In this document: positions 12,830 through 25,000 of the stretch, in pieces
How positions within the stretch are numbered: the first letter of the stretch is position 1
How the letters are laid out: every line of letters begins with the position of its first letter
Source: Aquanectria penicillioides
Lineage: Eukaryota; Ascomycota; Sordariomycetes; Hypocreales; Nectriaceae
Assembly (NCBI GenBank): GCA_003415625.1
Contig: PYIU01000011.1
Span: 509,001-573,000 of the forward strand
Direction: 5' to 3'
DNA length: 64,000 bases
Made by a program: the position numbers and the translations under genes
Notes under the pieces: generated by a model
Databases searched by the model: none
Seen by the model: only the letters and a program-made list of their open reading frames with translations
Told to the model about the DNA's origin: nothing

Positions 12830-13654
12830 CGAACGTGACAAGTGAGTGCGACACTGATTTTGAATTGGTGTCCTCTGCACCGCTCGGAAACTATATTTAT
12901 GTGTTTTGGTCAGAATATCACAGGCCCTCATGTGTATGTCCCCCTCGTCCGTCTCCCCAGCAGGATTCTTCGTCCTGCCCCTTTAGGAATTTTGTGCGGA
13001 ATACGAGCCATGCAACAAACATTTGACTGATGATACGTTATCGATAGGGAATCAAGTATTTCATAAACTATGTACATATTTATTGCCTGAAGTATTTAAC
13101 ACTATAGTTAGGGATAGATCAACAGGTCGACTAGACTCCAGATCGACCGGGCCAAAGTACCAAGAACCAACGTAATCAACTGACACACCTAGATGTCCCT
13201 AAAGAGACACTGGAATGAACATGATCGATATTTAGATCATTTAAACCTCTTCCTTGCCCTTCACGTAAGGGAGTCCTTGCGGGGTTGCGATCAGTGCATC
13301 GTTCCACCACCGTCTGCACAATCCTTCGAGTGTTGGTTCATAGTGCTATCATGCATTCCCGACAAACCGCTATTGGTTCGCTACCACATGTTAACACAAG
13401 GGTTACGCGGCCATAAATTGGCTGATGGCCTTTACCAAGTGGCAGAGTGTAGAATGGCTATTCTAGACACTTATTCAATTGACCCAACGAGCAAACAGCT
13501 CAACTCCGCATAATGTGTCCCGAAGATGAAACTGCAGTACGCACAGGGCCAGTCGTTGACCCTGATGAAAATGTCCAATAATACGATTGTCTTGATTCGA
13601 CATCAAGCTAACTGTGATTTCAAAGGCTGATGTTGACTCGTCAATTGAAGAGGT
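12830..13654. other. intergenic, nothing recognised
   Basis: Gap of about 0.8 kb between the two methyltransferase genes. No supported coding exon. The promoter of the second methyltransferase should be here. Confidence 0.4.
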
Positions 13655-14936
13655 ATGAGTGCCTTGGCTGCCTTGTTGATGAATATGGGCACTGACCATC
13701 CAATCCAGGACGTAGCCTCTTCAACCCAGAGTATCTCAAGCTCCATTCTCGACTATCGCCGTGAGAATGGTAGAACATATCACGGCTATAAGGACGGAAG
13801 TGAGTTATTTGTCCGCTGCCTCATTAGACCAGTTGTAATAGCCAACGTGAACAGAATACAACCTTCCTAATGATGACGTTGAAAATGAGCGCCTAGGTAC
13901 GAGCCGAGGTTATTTTGACGTGGATTTCATTCTGACACTGGAGAGACTTGCAACATCACGAATTCTTAGTCACCTTTGGTGATAAGTTAGGCCTAGCACC
14001 TCCAAATGAAGCAGGGTCGGGTGTTAAAAGAGTTCTAGATCTGGGCACCGGTACTGGAATCTGGGCGATGGATTATGCCGACGAGCATCCAGGAGCCGAG
14101 GTAAGCGAGTTTGCATCGTCAGATGGAAGTGAATTTTAGTTAATGCGACGTAGGTCATCGGCATTGACCTCTCGCCCAGTCAACCAGACTTGTAGGATCA
14201 ACCATGTCATTTGGTCTTGTAGTTCCCGCTAATGTTTAACAGTGTCCCTCCGAATGTCCGGTTTATCATTGACGACATCGATGAAGAGTGGGACTATTCA
14301 GAGCCGTTTGACTACATCCACAGCAGAATGATGAACTTTAGTGTTCAGGACTGGGAGGGTTATCTCAAGAAGATCTACGAGTAAGCAAGGTCCCTCGTGG
14401 GCACTACTAAGCAATGATGCTAAGTGAACCAGCAACCTTACCCCAGGGGGCTTCGTCGAACTGCAGGAGATTGACGTCATCATGTATTCTGACGATGGGA
14501 CCCTGACAGAAGACCACCACCTGTATAAATGGTCAAGGTTTTTTGAAGAAGCATCTATCAAAGCCGGTCGGCCCTGCCAGAACTTTGACAGCTTGCAAAA
14601 AGCCATGGCCAGCGTCGGCTTCACTGACATCTCCGACAATCGCTTCAAATGGCCGTCTAATCCTTGGCCCAAGGATAAAAAGTTCAAGGAGATTGGCACG
14701 TGGAACAGTGCAAACTGGGCGTCTGCACTGGAGGGCCTCTCCATAGCACCATTTACGAGAATCCTTGGGTGGTCCAGCGAGGAAGTCATTGTGTTTCTGT
14801 CGCAGGTTAGGAAGGAGTTGACGGATCCGAAGATTCATGCGTACTCTCCAATGTATATATCCCTTTCCGTTGGCGTAGTGAAGCAAGCTAATGCGATGAT
14901 AGATGCTCGATATACGGAAAAAAGCCTGATGAGTGA
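13655..14936 (+). CDS. LaeA-like SAM-dependent methyltransferase, second copy (323 aa)
   Basis: Seven exons (13655-13799, 13855-13896, 13946-14100, 14154-14191, 14243-14380, 14433-14852, 14903-14936) join to 323 residues without a stop. Starting at the ATG at 13685 instead would give 313 residues. The family N-terminal motif SILDYRRENGRTYHGYKDGKY is rebuilt across the first intron. The SAM motif VLDLGTGTGIWAMDYAD is at about 92-108, then IGIDLSPSQPDFVPPN, and the C-terminus ends IYGKKPDE. Compared with the neighbour it has three more introns and diverged sequence, so it is a related family member rather than a recent duplicate. Substrate unknown. Confidence 0.88.
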
Positions 14937-15540
14937 GGTAATGGAACTTGTCGGATGTAGTTGGGAGTCGATTTTGGAGGCTGTTTCAAATTGCACGAAC
15001 AATAAATCGAGAGCATTCCTTTTTTGTCATGTTTCGCATCTATGCTTGATTAATTGGGGTTCTTGTTGATTCCGGTGTCGGCCATGGTCCTCTGTGTCCC
15101 GCTTCGAAGCCATTCACCCACCAATCACTCGGACCTAGTGAATCGACTCTTCCCCAGGTTCTACTAAGTCGGCCGATTCCGGCGGGGCTGAAAATGATTC
15201 CAAATGATACAACCGTCTTGACATAGCGGCTGCCCCACGTTCCCCAAATAATTCCAGCCCGATTATTAGCTGGTTCGTCTAAACGATGATCAAGTTAAGG
15301 GCTACCAATGAGAGAGTCAAAATACCGCATTTATAAGGCAGACAATAATATATATCTGCTACATGTTTGCCCCACAAAGCTGTACAGGAATCATCCATTT
15401 ATTTAATCGAGTTCAACGACCGAAACTCTAAGATAGCGTGCCGCGTGGGCTGCGCGGAACCAATTCCATCGTATCTGTTAACCGAGATATGGATGACTCA
15501 GCTAGGTCTTGTGGAAATAATAAGTATGTGGAGGGACTGC
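14937..15540. other. intergenic, nothing recognised
   Basis: Gap of about 0.6 kb between the second methyltransferase and the acetyltransferase promoter. No supported exon or RNA gene. Confidence 0.4.
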
Positions 15541-15559
15541 CACGTGGGAGATAAATATA
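15541..15559 (+). promoter_or_regulatory. E-box plus TATA-like element before the acetyltransferase
   Basis: CACGTG at 15541-15546 is followed by ATAAATATA at 15551-15559, about 83 bases before the ATG at 15642. Function is inferred from position and motif only. Confidence 0.4.
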
Positions 15560-15641
15560 CCCTCAGGCTATATCACCTCAATCTACGGGAGAGAAGATCT
15601 GACGGGTATTTCCAACGTTTAAACGCCAAGAATTTGCCAAG

Positions 15642-16748
15642 ATGGACGGGTTATCTGGACTTCTTCCGCGTCTCCCTCGCGAAAAGACCCTTGCATATCT
15701 CCAACATCTTGGTGTGAGTCAAGTCAACGATGGTGGGGTAGATCTCCCCAAGCCGACAATCTCGCTGCTGCGCGAAATGCAGCAGCTGCATCATGACAAA
15801 ATCCCCTTTGAGACGGTCTCTATTCATCTGGGACGGAATAAAACATACAAAGACTCCGAGTCAATCCCCTATCAAGACGGCAAGGGAAACATTGACATCC
15901 AGCCCGATGCGTTATTTGACAAGATTGTTACCCGCGGCATGGGAGGATACTGCTTCGAGTTGAATGGACTCTTTGCCATGGCTCTGCGAACTCTTGGATA
16001 CCGAATCACCAATGTTTCTGCGCGAGTGTTCACGCGTCAGGGCAAGACTATTGAAGAGGGTGGTTTTTCTTGGGGCACCCTGACCCATCAGAGCACCCTC
16101 GTGCACTTTTCCGACGACGAAGTGAGTGATGAGGATCAGATCCCCGCCGACTGGAAACCCCGTGTTGGAACAGACAGGGCGGCCTTCCACTGCGATGTCG
16201 GCTTTGGAGCGGGACAGCCTCGAGATCCCATCTTGCTCGACACCGAGACGGCCAACCATCGACATGTTTATGAGCGTCTACCTCCAAATGACAGCAGTGA
16301 GGAGATGCCTTTTGGATACACCCTGTACCGCAAGCTTTACGACTACAGCAGCGGAAACATCGGGGAAAGCCAGCCCTTCACATGGGTCCCCATGTACCAC
16401 TACAACGTGAACCGCCAACTGCCCATCGACTACATCTCGTCTTCCTGGTTCTCAAATACGTTCCCGGATACCATTTTCGTAAAGCTTCTGGTGGCTACAG
16501 CACCCTTCACATCCCTGAGGGGCGACGCACCAGGATCCCACGGACGGCACAGTCTGATCTTCTCACACTTCGAACCCCTCGGTGCACGAAAGGAGGGAGA
16601 CACAAATGTGGCCGTCTATCAGCGGAAGGGAACCGGAGAAGGAAATGTCCAGATTAACGAAGAGAAGGTGGTATCCAACTTTGGAGAGCTCAAGAAGGTG
16701 CTATGGGATATTTTTGGTATCGACACCAATAAGATCACGCCGAACTAG
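15642..16748 (+). CDS. arylamine N-acetyltransferase (368 aa)
   Basis: Single exon. The family active-site motif reads RGMGGYCFELNGLFAMAL, with the nucleophile at Cys104. The other members of the triad are assigned as His149 (LTHQSTLV) and Asp185 (DVGFG); about 20 residues more than in bacterial enzymes separate them, including an acidic stretch (DDEVSDEDQ). These enzymes move an acetyl or malonyl group from CoA to arylamines, arylhydrazines or arylhydroxylamines. In fusaria, relatives detoxify plant benzoxazolinone-derived aminophenols, so a detoxification role is plausible here. The start is the first ATG after a TATA-like element. No lesion seen. Confidence 0.93.
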   Translation: MDGLSGLLPRLPREKTLAYLQHLGVSQVNDGGVDLPKPTISLLREMQQLHHDKIPFETVSIHLGRNKTYKDSESIPYQDGKGNIDIQPDALFDKIVTRGMGGYCFELNGLFAMALRTLGYRITNVSARVFTRQGKTIEEGGFSWGTLTHQSTLVHFSDDEVSDEDQIPADWKPRVGTDRAAFHCDVGFGAGQPRDPILLDTETANHRHVYERLPPNDSSEEMPFGYTLYRKLYDYSSGNIGESQPFTWVPMYHYNVNRQLPIDYISSSWFSNTFPDTIFVKLLVATAPFTSLRGDAPGSHGRHSLIFSHFEPLGARKEGDTNVAVYQRKGTGEGNVQINEEKVVSNFGELKKVLWDIFGIDTNKITPN

Positions 16749-17089
16749 AAGATGGAGTCGCGGAATGCACCCGGGGTCCATCAAGAAGCAACCATTGCTA
16801 AGAATTCACAAGACCACATCATAGAGAGGGGGGATTATTTTATGACTAAACTACATTGCACAATATCACGCTGATTTTACAATTACTTTACCGTCAGTAT
16901 TAGATGCGTTAGACAACGCGTGAAAGTTTGAAACGTGGCATGGGTCTCACTAAGTGCAAGGCTGTCCCATTTCACGATAAAGTGCGCTGTATAATGATAT
17001 GAATAAAACCGAAACATGACACCTCAGTGTGTCCTTGACCCCTGCCATATTGATAGATTCATCATTCAACATTCATCATCATCCAGAAA

Positions 17090-19170
17090 TTAGGAACTGC
17101 CCTCAGAAACCTTCGCTATCCAGCTAGGACCACTCTCGCAATAACGACGGTGAGACTCGAACTCTGAAATATCCCTGTACATAACTGCGCACTTGCCGTC
17201 GCCAGCGCTCTTCATCCTTTTCTCCTTCTTCATGCCCTTCTCACGACTCCCAAATTTTGACGCAATTTCCCAAGTTCTGTCGCTTGCTGCTACGTATCTC
17301 AGTTTGGTGTGATCCTCCCAGATAAATTTCCCCCTCTGACTACCGCGGTTTCGAGGCAGGATAGCCATCAAAACAGCGCTCAAGATGTTGAGTGGCTGAG
17401 GATTGCTTGTCCAGGTTTCATCCGGGCGGCAGGCGACCCATGTTAGGTTAGTACCATGGGAAAGGGCATTTCCGATTTGATCCTATCAATACAGGTCAGT
17501 GATCTGATCTTGGTGCAAATAGTAGTAGGAATTCCCTACCATTTCTGCTAAGACTGGGGCAAACTCAAATTCTTGCAACTGAGGCAGATTATTGACAATG
17601 GCTGCCACAGTTGATGCTGATAAATATGGAACCTTGTGGCTAGAGGATAATCCTAAGTAGCATAGTTTCAAAACTTTCAGGTTTTTATGGTTGAGAATAG
17701 CCTGTAACAGCGCATCCGGTATTCCAGGATTGATGGCGATATCTCGTGGATACTGATTATAACCGTCGATTTCCAGAGTCGTCAGCGTGTCAAATGAAGC
17801 AATAAACTCGCGTTGAACGTCAATTTCTGCGTGATACGGTTCAGGTAGTTGTTCAAGGCGCTTGTTCGACATGTCCAATGATAATTTTCGCAACCTTATG
17901 GTTTTGTGGCTCTCTTGACATGAAGAGGTTAAGCTTGTGAGATGTCGAAACAAGAGATGCTTGCCACCTAGCCAATGACCTAGTTTGAGCTCTCGCAATC
18001 CCATAAAGTCCACAGCCTTGTCCAGTGATTTGATAAAGCCTTCATCAAGTGAGACCCTGGGAAGCGAAAGCTCCAAGGACTTCAATGCAGTGAGATCATG
18101 CTTTTGTGTGCTATCGTTCGCCGAGACCTTTTGTTCCCAATCACTCCAAAAGTGGATGGATGAGCGTGACTCTACCACTAGGCTCTGCAGTGTTGACATT
18201 GAGTTCAGAAGGATGGACCGAAGGATATAATCCTTATTGGTCGCATCATTTCGATAGCCGGTGTCTCGCACACTAAGATGCTTCAAGTTTTTGACCCCAG
18301 CCAGTGGCTTGATGGCACCGGCCTCAAATTGCTCTGTGACTATTCGAAGAGCCTGTAGGCTCTTGAGTGCAGCAAGACTCCGTCCCATTGATCTACAATA
18401 ACGATCAGCCAGCTGTAATTTCCATGACTGGGGTAAGTGAACGATGGCAGATTGCTTACTTTGTGAGTATCTCTGTTTGCACGGTGTCCAAATTGTTCAT
18501 ATTTTTCAACGCCTCTTCAATATATCTCTGGACATTAACATCGTGATCTCGTCTCCGATATTCACCGCCAATAACAATCTGGCGTACATGGCTTGGCCAG
18601 ACTAGCTTCGAATCTTTATTGGCAAGGTTGGTATGGATTTTCTTCTGAGCTTTGCTTTGACTTTCTGTTTTCAATTGCCTTGCTTGTGTCCTGGTAAGAT
18701 GAGGGTCTAGCATTTGGATGATCCTAGCAATGGTCGTGGGAAAGCAGGGAGGGAGGACGATGCGTCTGTGAAGCCGTGGCATCATAATCGAGTAATACGT
18801 TGTACATGTCCGAGCTAAATTGTTCATTGCTGACAAATCTTTGATCTAATGTGCTTAATGTCAGGATCGTAATAATGCAGTTTGTATCATGTCTTCTTAC
18901 ATGGTTGAGAATCATGTGTAGGATTTCGGGCGGTAATGTCGAAAGAGTGGCATTTACTGAGCCCGACTGGGTTTGAAGAGATGCCTTTTTGACCTTAGCA
19001 TTGGGAGTGTTTGCCTTTTGCTTCTTGCCTTTGCTCTCGGCTTTGACGTTTGTCGCCGGCGTTTTACGCTTCTTGGGAATGCTGACACGTTCACTAGCCG
19101 CAAGTTGCTGGGGTTCGGCTGGCGGTTTAATCTCCTGGTTTTGAAGCCTGGCGCTTCTTCTGACCGCCAT
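17090..19170 (-). CDS. F-box protein with leucine-rich C-terminal region (633 aa)
   Basis: Four exons (19170-18901, 18845-18460, 18392-17540, 17482-17090) keep frame and give 633 residues. The start MAVRRSARLQ leads a basic, Lys-rich stretch (KKRKTPATNVKAESKGKKQK) that could be a nuclear signal. An F-box-like motif, LSTLPPEILHMILNHV, sits at about 75-90 and ends at the first intron. The middle has LRR-like segments (LKSLQALRIV, LKSLELSLP, LRELKLGHW, LKVLKLCYLGL). The C-terminus has FIWEDHTKLRY and a basic tail. F-box proteins recruit substrates to SCF ubiquitin ligases; the target is unknown. An ATG at 19299 lies upstream in frame but the later one is preferred. Confidence 0.82.
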
Positions 19171-19835
19171 CTTGATTGATTGGAAGTCTTGACTTGGATG
19201 AGTAGCTTGATGAAGATATTCTTGAACGAAAGAAATTGATTGCCGCGCGGCGTGGCTCCATCGTCCAACAAGGGGCTGTTGACCAACGAGCGCTTTCACG
19301 TGACAGCGCGTTGATAGTCATATCTCCATACGTAGTAACTTAGGCAGCAATCTGCCCAAACAGGAGCTACCCTACACCTGGAATGGAACCTTGTGTTCGA
19401 CTGCGATGAAAGTACCGGTACTCACTCTGTGAAGCTACGGTGCTCAACCTTGCTATTTTGAGTTCTTCATGTGGTAATTATGTAAGACTCTTCTGCGTAT
19501 GCATTGTTCATCTTAGTTCCTAGATGAGACTGTAGAAATCGGTTTTGCACCTGAGTATTTACACTTTGAGACGCCAACGCCGCAGGTTCCTGAGAAGATT
19601 GACAGCACGGAGATGCCTCCCCAAGAAGACAAGGACCCTCATTGCGTGCAACAACGTTACACTTCATGCAAGCAAGTTCGCAATTTCGTTTTAAGTCGTT
19701 TGGAAATACAAATATGAATCATAAATGAGAGGACTCAATAACTCATCTCAAAACTAATCAACATGGTTACAACTGAATCAAAGAATGGTCGGATGTCGAT
19801 GGTCCACACATGTTACTTCACCAAGCTACCGATGG
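19171..19835. other. intergenic, nothing recognised
   Basis: About 0.66 kb between the F-box start and the 3' end of the CFEM gene. No coding or RNA feature supported. Confidence 0.4.
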
Positions 19836-20324
19836 TCATATAGCAAGGCCAGCAGCTATGATAGCCACCCAACCTCCAACGATCGACCCCCCAGACGCAC
19901 CTCCAGTTGAAGCAGTGGTACCAGACACAGTTGAACTTTTCGTCAATGTTGCTGCATCAGTAATAATTGAAGAGCCCGTTGCCTGGGTACCTTGGCTAAC
20001 TGCCGTTATTCTCCATTGAGCACACGCCGATGCTGCCACGCTTTCAGCCTTGATGACTTCTCCCACGTCACAGGATTGAAACAAGCAGGATCCAGCAGCA
20101 TTGACAATTTTTTCTCGATTTGAAGATGAGCATTGGCAGCTCGTGTCAGTCAAGGAGCAACCGGCCGCAGGGATTGCACTAGTCCAACAGGAGACCTAGC
20201 AATGGTTAGCTCGGCCTGGCTTCACATGTCACAGCGGAATCCCTACCGCACAGCTAGGTTGACCAGAGAGATTTTGCATGTATACTCCTTGCGCGAAGAA
20301 GGTGAAAAGAAGCAGGTATTTCAT
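19836..20324 (-). CDS. CFEM-domain GPI-anchored cell-surface protein (145 aa)
   Basis: Two exons (20324-20247 and 20195-19836) join to 145 residues. MKYLLLFTFFAQGVYMQ is a signal peptide. The mature part carries eight cysteines in CFEM spacing: PSC, VSCWTSAI, AAGC, TSCQC, GSC, QSC and SAC. A Ser/Thr/Gly-rich stretch follows and ends in a hydrophobic tail (GGWVAIIAAGLAI) typical of GPI attachment. CFEM proteins are fungal surface or secreted proteins, some of which bind haem or interact with hosts; the aspartate that binds haem in known haemophores is not clearly identifiable, so that role is open. Confidence 0.9.
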
Positions 20325-20441
20325 TGTAAAATTGCGCGGGTAACGGAGGTGATGTCTAGGGGAGGGTAATACCGAGTGAATCTTTAGAAGGCAGCGAGAA
20401 AAGGAATAGCGAAGCGTGAATGAAATTGCAGAATCTTTCCG

Positions 20442-20454
20442 CATATATATATAG
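20442..20454 (-). promoter_or_regulatory. TATA-like element upstream of the CFEM gene
   Basis: CATATATATATAG lies about 120 bases upstream of the CFEM start on the minus strand. Assigned by motif and position. Confidence 0.4.
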
Positions 20455-21574
20455 AAAAAGTGCCACTCATGAGATGTCTCGTCGGTGTAATGAGGCTGTG
20501 AGATGGCACTGCATCATCACTTTTGTGAGTTGATATCTGGGTTTCGGTCTCGCATTCGCTTTCGTGCGTTGCTTGGGGCCACCTCAAGGACTCAACGCCT
20601 CACACTGGCTCAAGTGGTAGCACGCTTTAATTAGAATAGTTGATTTTACTGGTGAGCTCACCGATCTGTTCTTGGCGTTGCTGGGGGTGCTGTTTATCAG
20701 TATTAACCTTGAGCTAGGCTGCCGTAAGGGTCCATGAATTGATCATCAATTCTCGCATAGCCGAAAATCAGAACGAACGCTTCATACCACAATGGCTTTC
20801 TGACGTGAAATGGCTCCATCTTAAGAACTTTGCTCCATCATAAAATTTCAGCCTCCTGCTATCATAATCGAGCCGTGATCAACGGTCGTTTCCAGCGAAG
20901 GGGAGGCCCAGTTTCATCGGAACTTGGCTATTCTCCAGTTAAACCCGTTTAAACTCGTTGAATATGGCCTTGGATCCTTTCTCACCGTCTTCTTGTCCTG
21001 GTGGCTATTGCCCCACATGTGTTTCTAAGCTTCAGGTACCCCTTGAGCTTGGGGATTACTGGGGCTCGCGCACCCACCAAGCCAATGGCTATCAAACCAT
21101 TGCTGATGCAAAGAGCTGTCTACTTGCTGTTTCTTCTCCTACCTACACATCCTATAGACGTGAGAATTTCATGACCGCGAGAACAAGAACACCGGTTCTG
21201 GGTTTCTCAAGTGGAGGAACACCATCTCGGGTTAGGAACACGTTGCATCCACCGTGCTTCCCTTCCCCACTCCACCACTCACCATCACATTGACAATCGC
21301 CAGCCCTATATCGATGCCGGCATGGAATCATATAGTTAGGAAGTGAGGAAATGACGCCTCCAAATTTCAAATAATAATAAAATGGGTTGCTTTGTCAGCA
21401 CATCGCCACCGTATGAAAAGGTGACATATCGTGACTAGCAAAACACGTCAAAACAATGATAATCCTCCAAGACATGACCACCCACTTCCTCCCATCCCTT
21501 CGAAGCAATGATGCTGCCCATTCCCAAGACGGCATGAGGAGTATTAGCAGCCTGGCATTCAACAACAAGCCAAG
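20455..21574. other. intergenic, no gene supported
   Basis: About 1.1 kb between the CFEM promoter and the tRNA. The longest open frame (20958-21293, plus strand) has no motif and its composition does not look like protein. Confidence 0.45.
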
Positions 21575-21684
21575 GACACTTTGGCGGAGTGGTTAACGCG
21601 CGGCCCTGCTAGTTTCAGACATGAAAATGTCTGACCTGAAAGGCCGTCTCCTAGGAGGCGTAGGTTCGAATCCTGCAGGTGTCG
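21575..21684 (+). tRNA. tRNA-Ser (anticodon GCT) with intron
   Basis: The acceptor stem GACACTT pairs with AGGTGTC (21575-21581 with 21677-21683). The anticodon stem CGGCC pairs with GGCCG (21601-21605 with 21642-21646). The loop gives anticodon GCT at 21608-21610, followed by A and a 29-base intron at 21612-21640, the usual eukaryotic position 37/38. A long variable arm (CTCC...GGAG) marks a class II tRNA, and the T-arm is GTAGG-TTCGAAT-CCTGC. Spliced length is 81 bases. Confidence 0.92.
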
Positions 21685-22001
21685 TCCTCTCCGAATTTCG
21701 GAACGTTTCTTTTTTTGTTTCTGTCTGCTTTTTGCAGCATTGGCATTATTCCTCAGTGCAAATGTGAGAGTGATTGAGGCTACATCGTCAAACATAACGG
21801 GTCTACGACCACCGACATCTATCAAGAAATATTGGCGGATCTCTTTTGCACGCAAATTTCATGTCTTTGTATTTTTCTTCAACATTGTTCAACTGTATCG
21901 CAGTCAAGGAAATGTGAAGTTGAGCTACTTGGGAAATCAAAATCGCACATTGAACACTCTCAAACGTGTAATATCAATATCAAACCAGACCTATTTCGCC
22001 C
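21685..22001. other. short gap after the tRNA
   Basis: About 0.3 kb between the tRNA and the 3' end of the Clr5-ankyrin gene. A T-rich run near 21708-21720 right after the tRNA fits an RNA polymerase III terminator. Confidence 0.5.
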
Positions 22002-25000
22002 TCATCGCGTGAAGCCTAGTTCTCGCTCCTTTTCCTTCAATACATCTGCAATATCAAACCGGCCATATTCTTCAGCAAATTCAATGGCCTTTGAAAATCC
22101 CTTGACGGCATCGGGCAAAGCTCCCTTTTCGAGAAGCAGCCGCACCATGTCCATCCTACCGTGCTCTGCAGCCCCTTCAATAGCCTTTCGGCCCTTTACG
22201 GCAGAACCCTCTGCGTTGACGTCGGCCCCGAGCGCAATGAGACTTGTGGCAAGCTCGAGGTCTCCACGGATCGCCACTCCCTGCAAGACGGTGACACCGC
22301 CTTCTTCCGCTGGAGGAGCGTTGATGTTGGCTCCATGCTGCAGGAGAAACATGACAATTTTGTGGTCGATTGGTTTCAGGCTGGTAGTTGCTTGCAAAGC
22401 TGTGCGTCCAAAGCGCTTCCCAGGAGGAGCATTGATATCGGCGCCGAGCTCAAAAAGATACTCCAGAAATCCAGTCGTAAGCTTCGGTGGTAGCCGTGGC
22501 CGTACCCTGGCAGGCGCAGAAGGGTTAAAGGGTACATGATAGCCTATGGCAGCTTGCAGAGCTGTCCGTCCCCACGGCACATCGGAAGCTGGAGCATTAA
22601 TATCGGCTCCATGGCTTATGAGAAGCTCAATGACATCTTTGTTCCGATGATACGCGGCAAGTTGGACTGGTGTCATGTCATGCAACGTTCTCGCCTTTCT
22701 TCTTACCCCCAGCCTAGTTTGATTTTGTCGATAATCCCGGTCCTCAGTAGTTGCGCCAGCTCTGAGGACCAGCTCAAGACAGGCGGTTCTCGATGCACGA
22801 ATCAATGCGTGTAGGATGCTGCCACTCGTACCGCTCGGGCCATTGACCAGAGCGCCATGAGCAAGGAGCATCCTGAAGCTCTCTTCCTCCCGCTCAAGCT
22901 CTTCAGCATCGTCGTGGTTGCTATGGTTTATCAAGTTATCTCCCGCCATTGCCGCAGAAGAAGCTTCCAGCAAGCTCATGCCATGCACTTGGGCCGGCGG
23001 CAGCTGTAAGTTTGCACCGGCGTCAACCAAATAGTCCACGACCTTGACATGGCCGCCGAAAGCTGCGCCTTGGATCGCGGTGAGGTTGAATCTGTCATCC
23101 CGCATTCGATCCTCCCAGTCGATCATGGGGTTCTCCCCTGGGGGGCTGTTGACATCCGCGCCGCGTTGGATGAGATATTCCACGACTTCCAAGTTACCTC
23201 GCATTGCGGCGGCCTGTAAGGCAGTTCTGTTGGAGGGCTTTGCGTGGGCATTGACATCTACGCCTGCATCAAGTAGGAGGCCAATATCCAAAATGTTTCC
23301 TCGGTACGCAGCGTTCTCTAGAGCGCATAGACCAAATGCAGGTAGATTATAGCCAGCTTGCACCATGGAGAATAGAACACGGTTCATGTCATCTCGATGA
23401 TGTACCTCGCGACAGACCCTTGATTGAACCTCGTCGCTTGCCTCTATTCCAGCCTTGAACAGCAAATACACAAGGCCTGGAGTGTAATCACTATCAAAGT
23501 GTGAAAATGCAATGACTAGAGGGTGGCTTGATTCAAGATCCTCGGCGTGTTTTGAAGCGTCCTTGTCGGTGCCTTCGGAAGATTGACGAGGCAGCTGGAT
23601 CTGCAGAGAACGACGATACTTTGATGCATTGGGATCTACCCCTCGATTCAATAAAGTCATCGTTGCTCTCAGATTCCGCGTCTCAATTGCATGGCATAAT
23701 GCGCCCTCAAGGAGTTCATCGCCAACTATTTCATGTACTGAGAGAAACTCGGATAGACTGCGACTGCCGTGCTCCGCTTTTTCAACCATGAGCACCATCT
23801 TAGCCCTGTTGTCCGCAGACGGCCTTTTCATAAGTGACTCAATGAGAAGGCTGTAGATGGCTGGTGATGATGATTTTGTATATGGAAGGATGTAAGCATT
23901 ATAGGAGGCTTTCATGCTGTACAAAACCTCGGCGCCATGGTCGAGCAGGATTTTGACCAGCTCAACATTGTTTGTTTTCACAGCCTCCACCAGAGGGATC
24001 ATTTCCATTCCTTCGGTCGGAAACAGCAACTTGGGGTCAATGTTTCCACTGGACTTGATCAGATATTCCAGAATTTCTGGGGAGCCGCCTCGAATGGCAG
24101 CAACCACTGGGGTTTGACCCAAGGAATAGTGAATAGTCAGCCCCAGATTCTGGTTGTGAAACGTCTGGTCGATCGGGACACCATAAGAAACCAAGACCTT
24201 GGCCGCTTCCAAGTCTTCATACTGGGCAACATAGCTGAGTAGCATGGAACCCAAAGGCCCCTGGAGAGCACGACGATCAACCAGCCGGATTAATTTGAAG
24301 ATATCGAGTCGGTGGTTCGTAAATTCCGAAATGATGTCAGGATCTTTAGGTAAGTCAGATGGTCTTTGATTAGATATGGCATAATCTAAAATTGCAAAGA
24401 GGGTGTCGATGATGAAGTTTCCCATCTGAGACGAATTTTGCTGGAGAAACTTGAAGAACCTGTGAGCAAGGTTGTTGCGAAATACCCAACTAATAAAATT
24501 AGAAATTTGGGTGTGCAACAGGAGCCCGTTCGAGACCAGGCTTGCAACGGGCAAGAACATCTGATCAGCGAACCGTTGGATGGTACCGTTGTTGAACAGA
24601 GGCTCCGATGACCCTCTTTGGCGTACGAAAATATTGTCAAGCAGATCTGCGATAATAGGGTTGGTGTTGGTGGGTGTCGGTTTCACACATCTCATTTGCG
24701 TTTCAACCCAGGCAGGTCGGCCCGTTCGTCCTCCCATGGGGACTTGACCTGAGAGCGACTTTAAAAGTTCATCGTCGGGGCTAACAGCATCAAGCGGAGA
24801 GATGGGCCTCTCTAGGGGAAATAGTTAGTGGGATGGCAAGGAAGTTTCCTCCAAGGCGACACATACTAAGAAGGTCCCAACTCATCGAAACTGACTCCTC
24901 TAGACCTTGGATTGGACTTGGCACGAGCATCGGAGAGTCTCCCAGCAAGGCACTAGCTCCAGGAGAATACAAGACGATTGGTTGGCTTTCGACCATGATT

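Noticed and set aside
20958..21293. 111-residue plus-strand frame as a gene
   Set aside because: No motif, splice pattern or protein-like composition; it lies in a gap with no supporting context.
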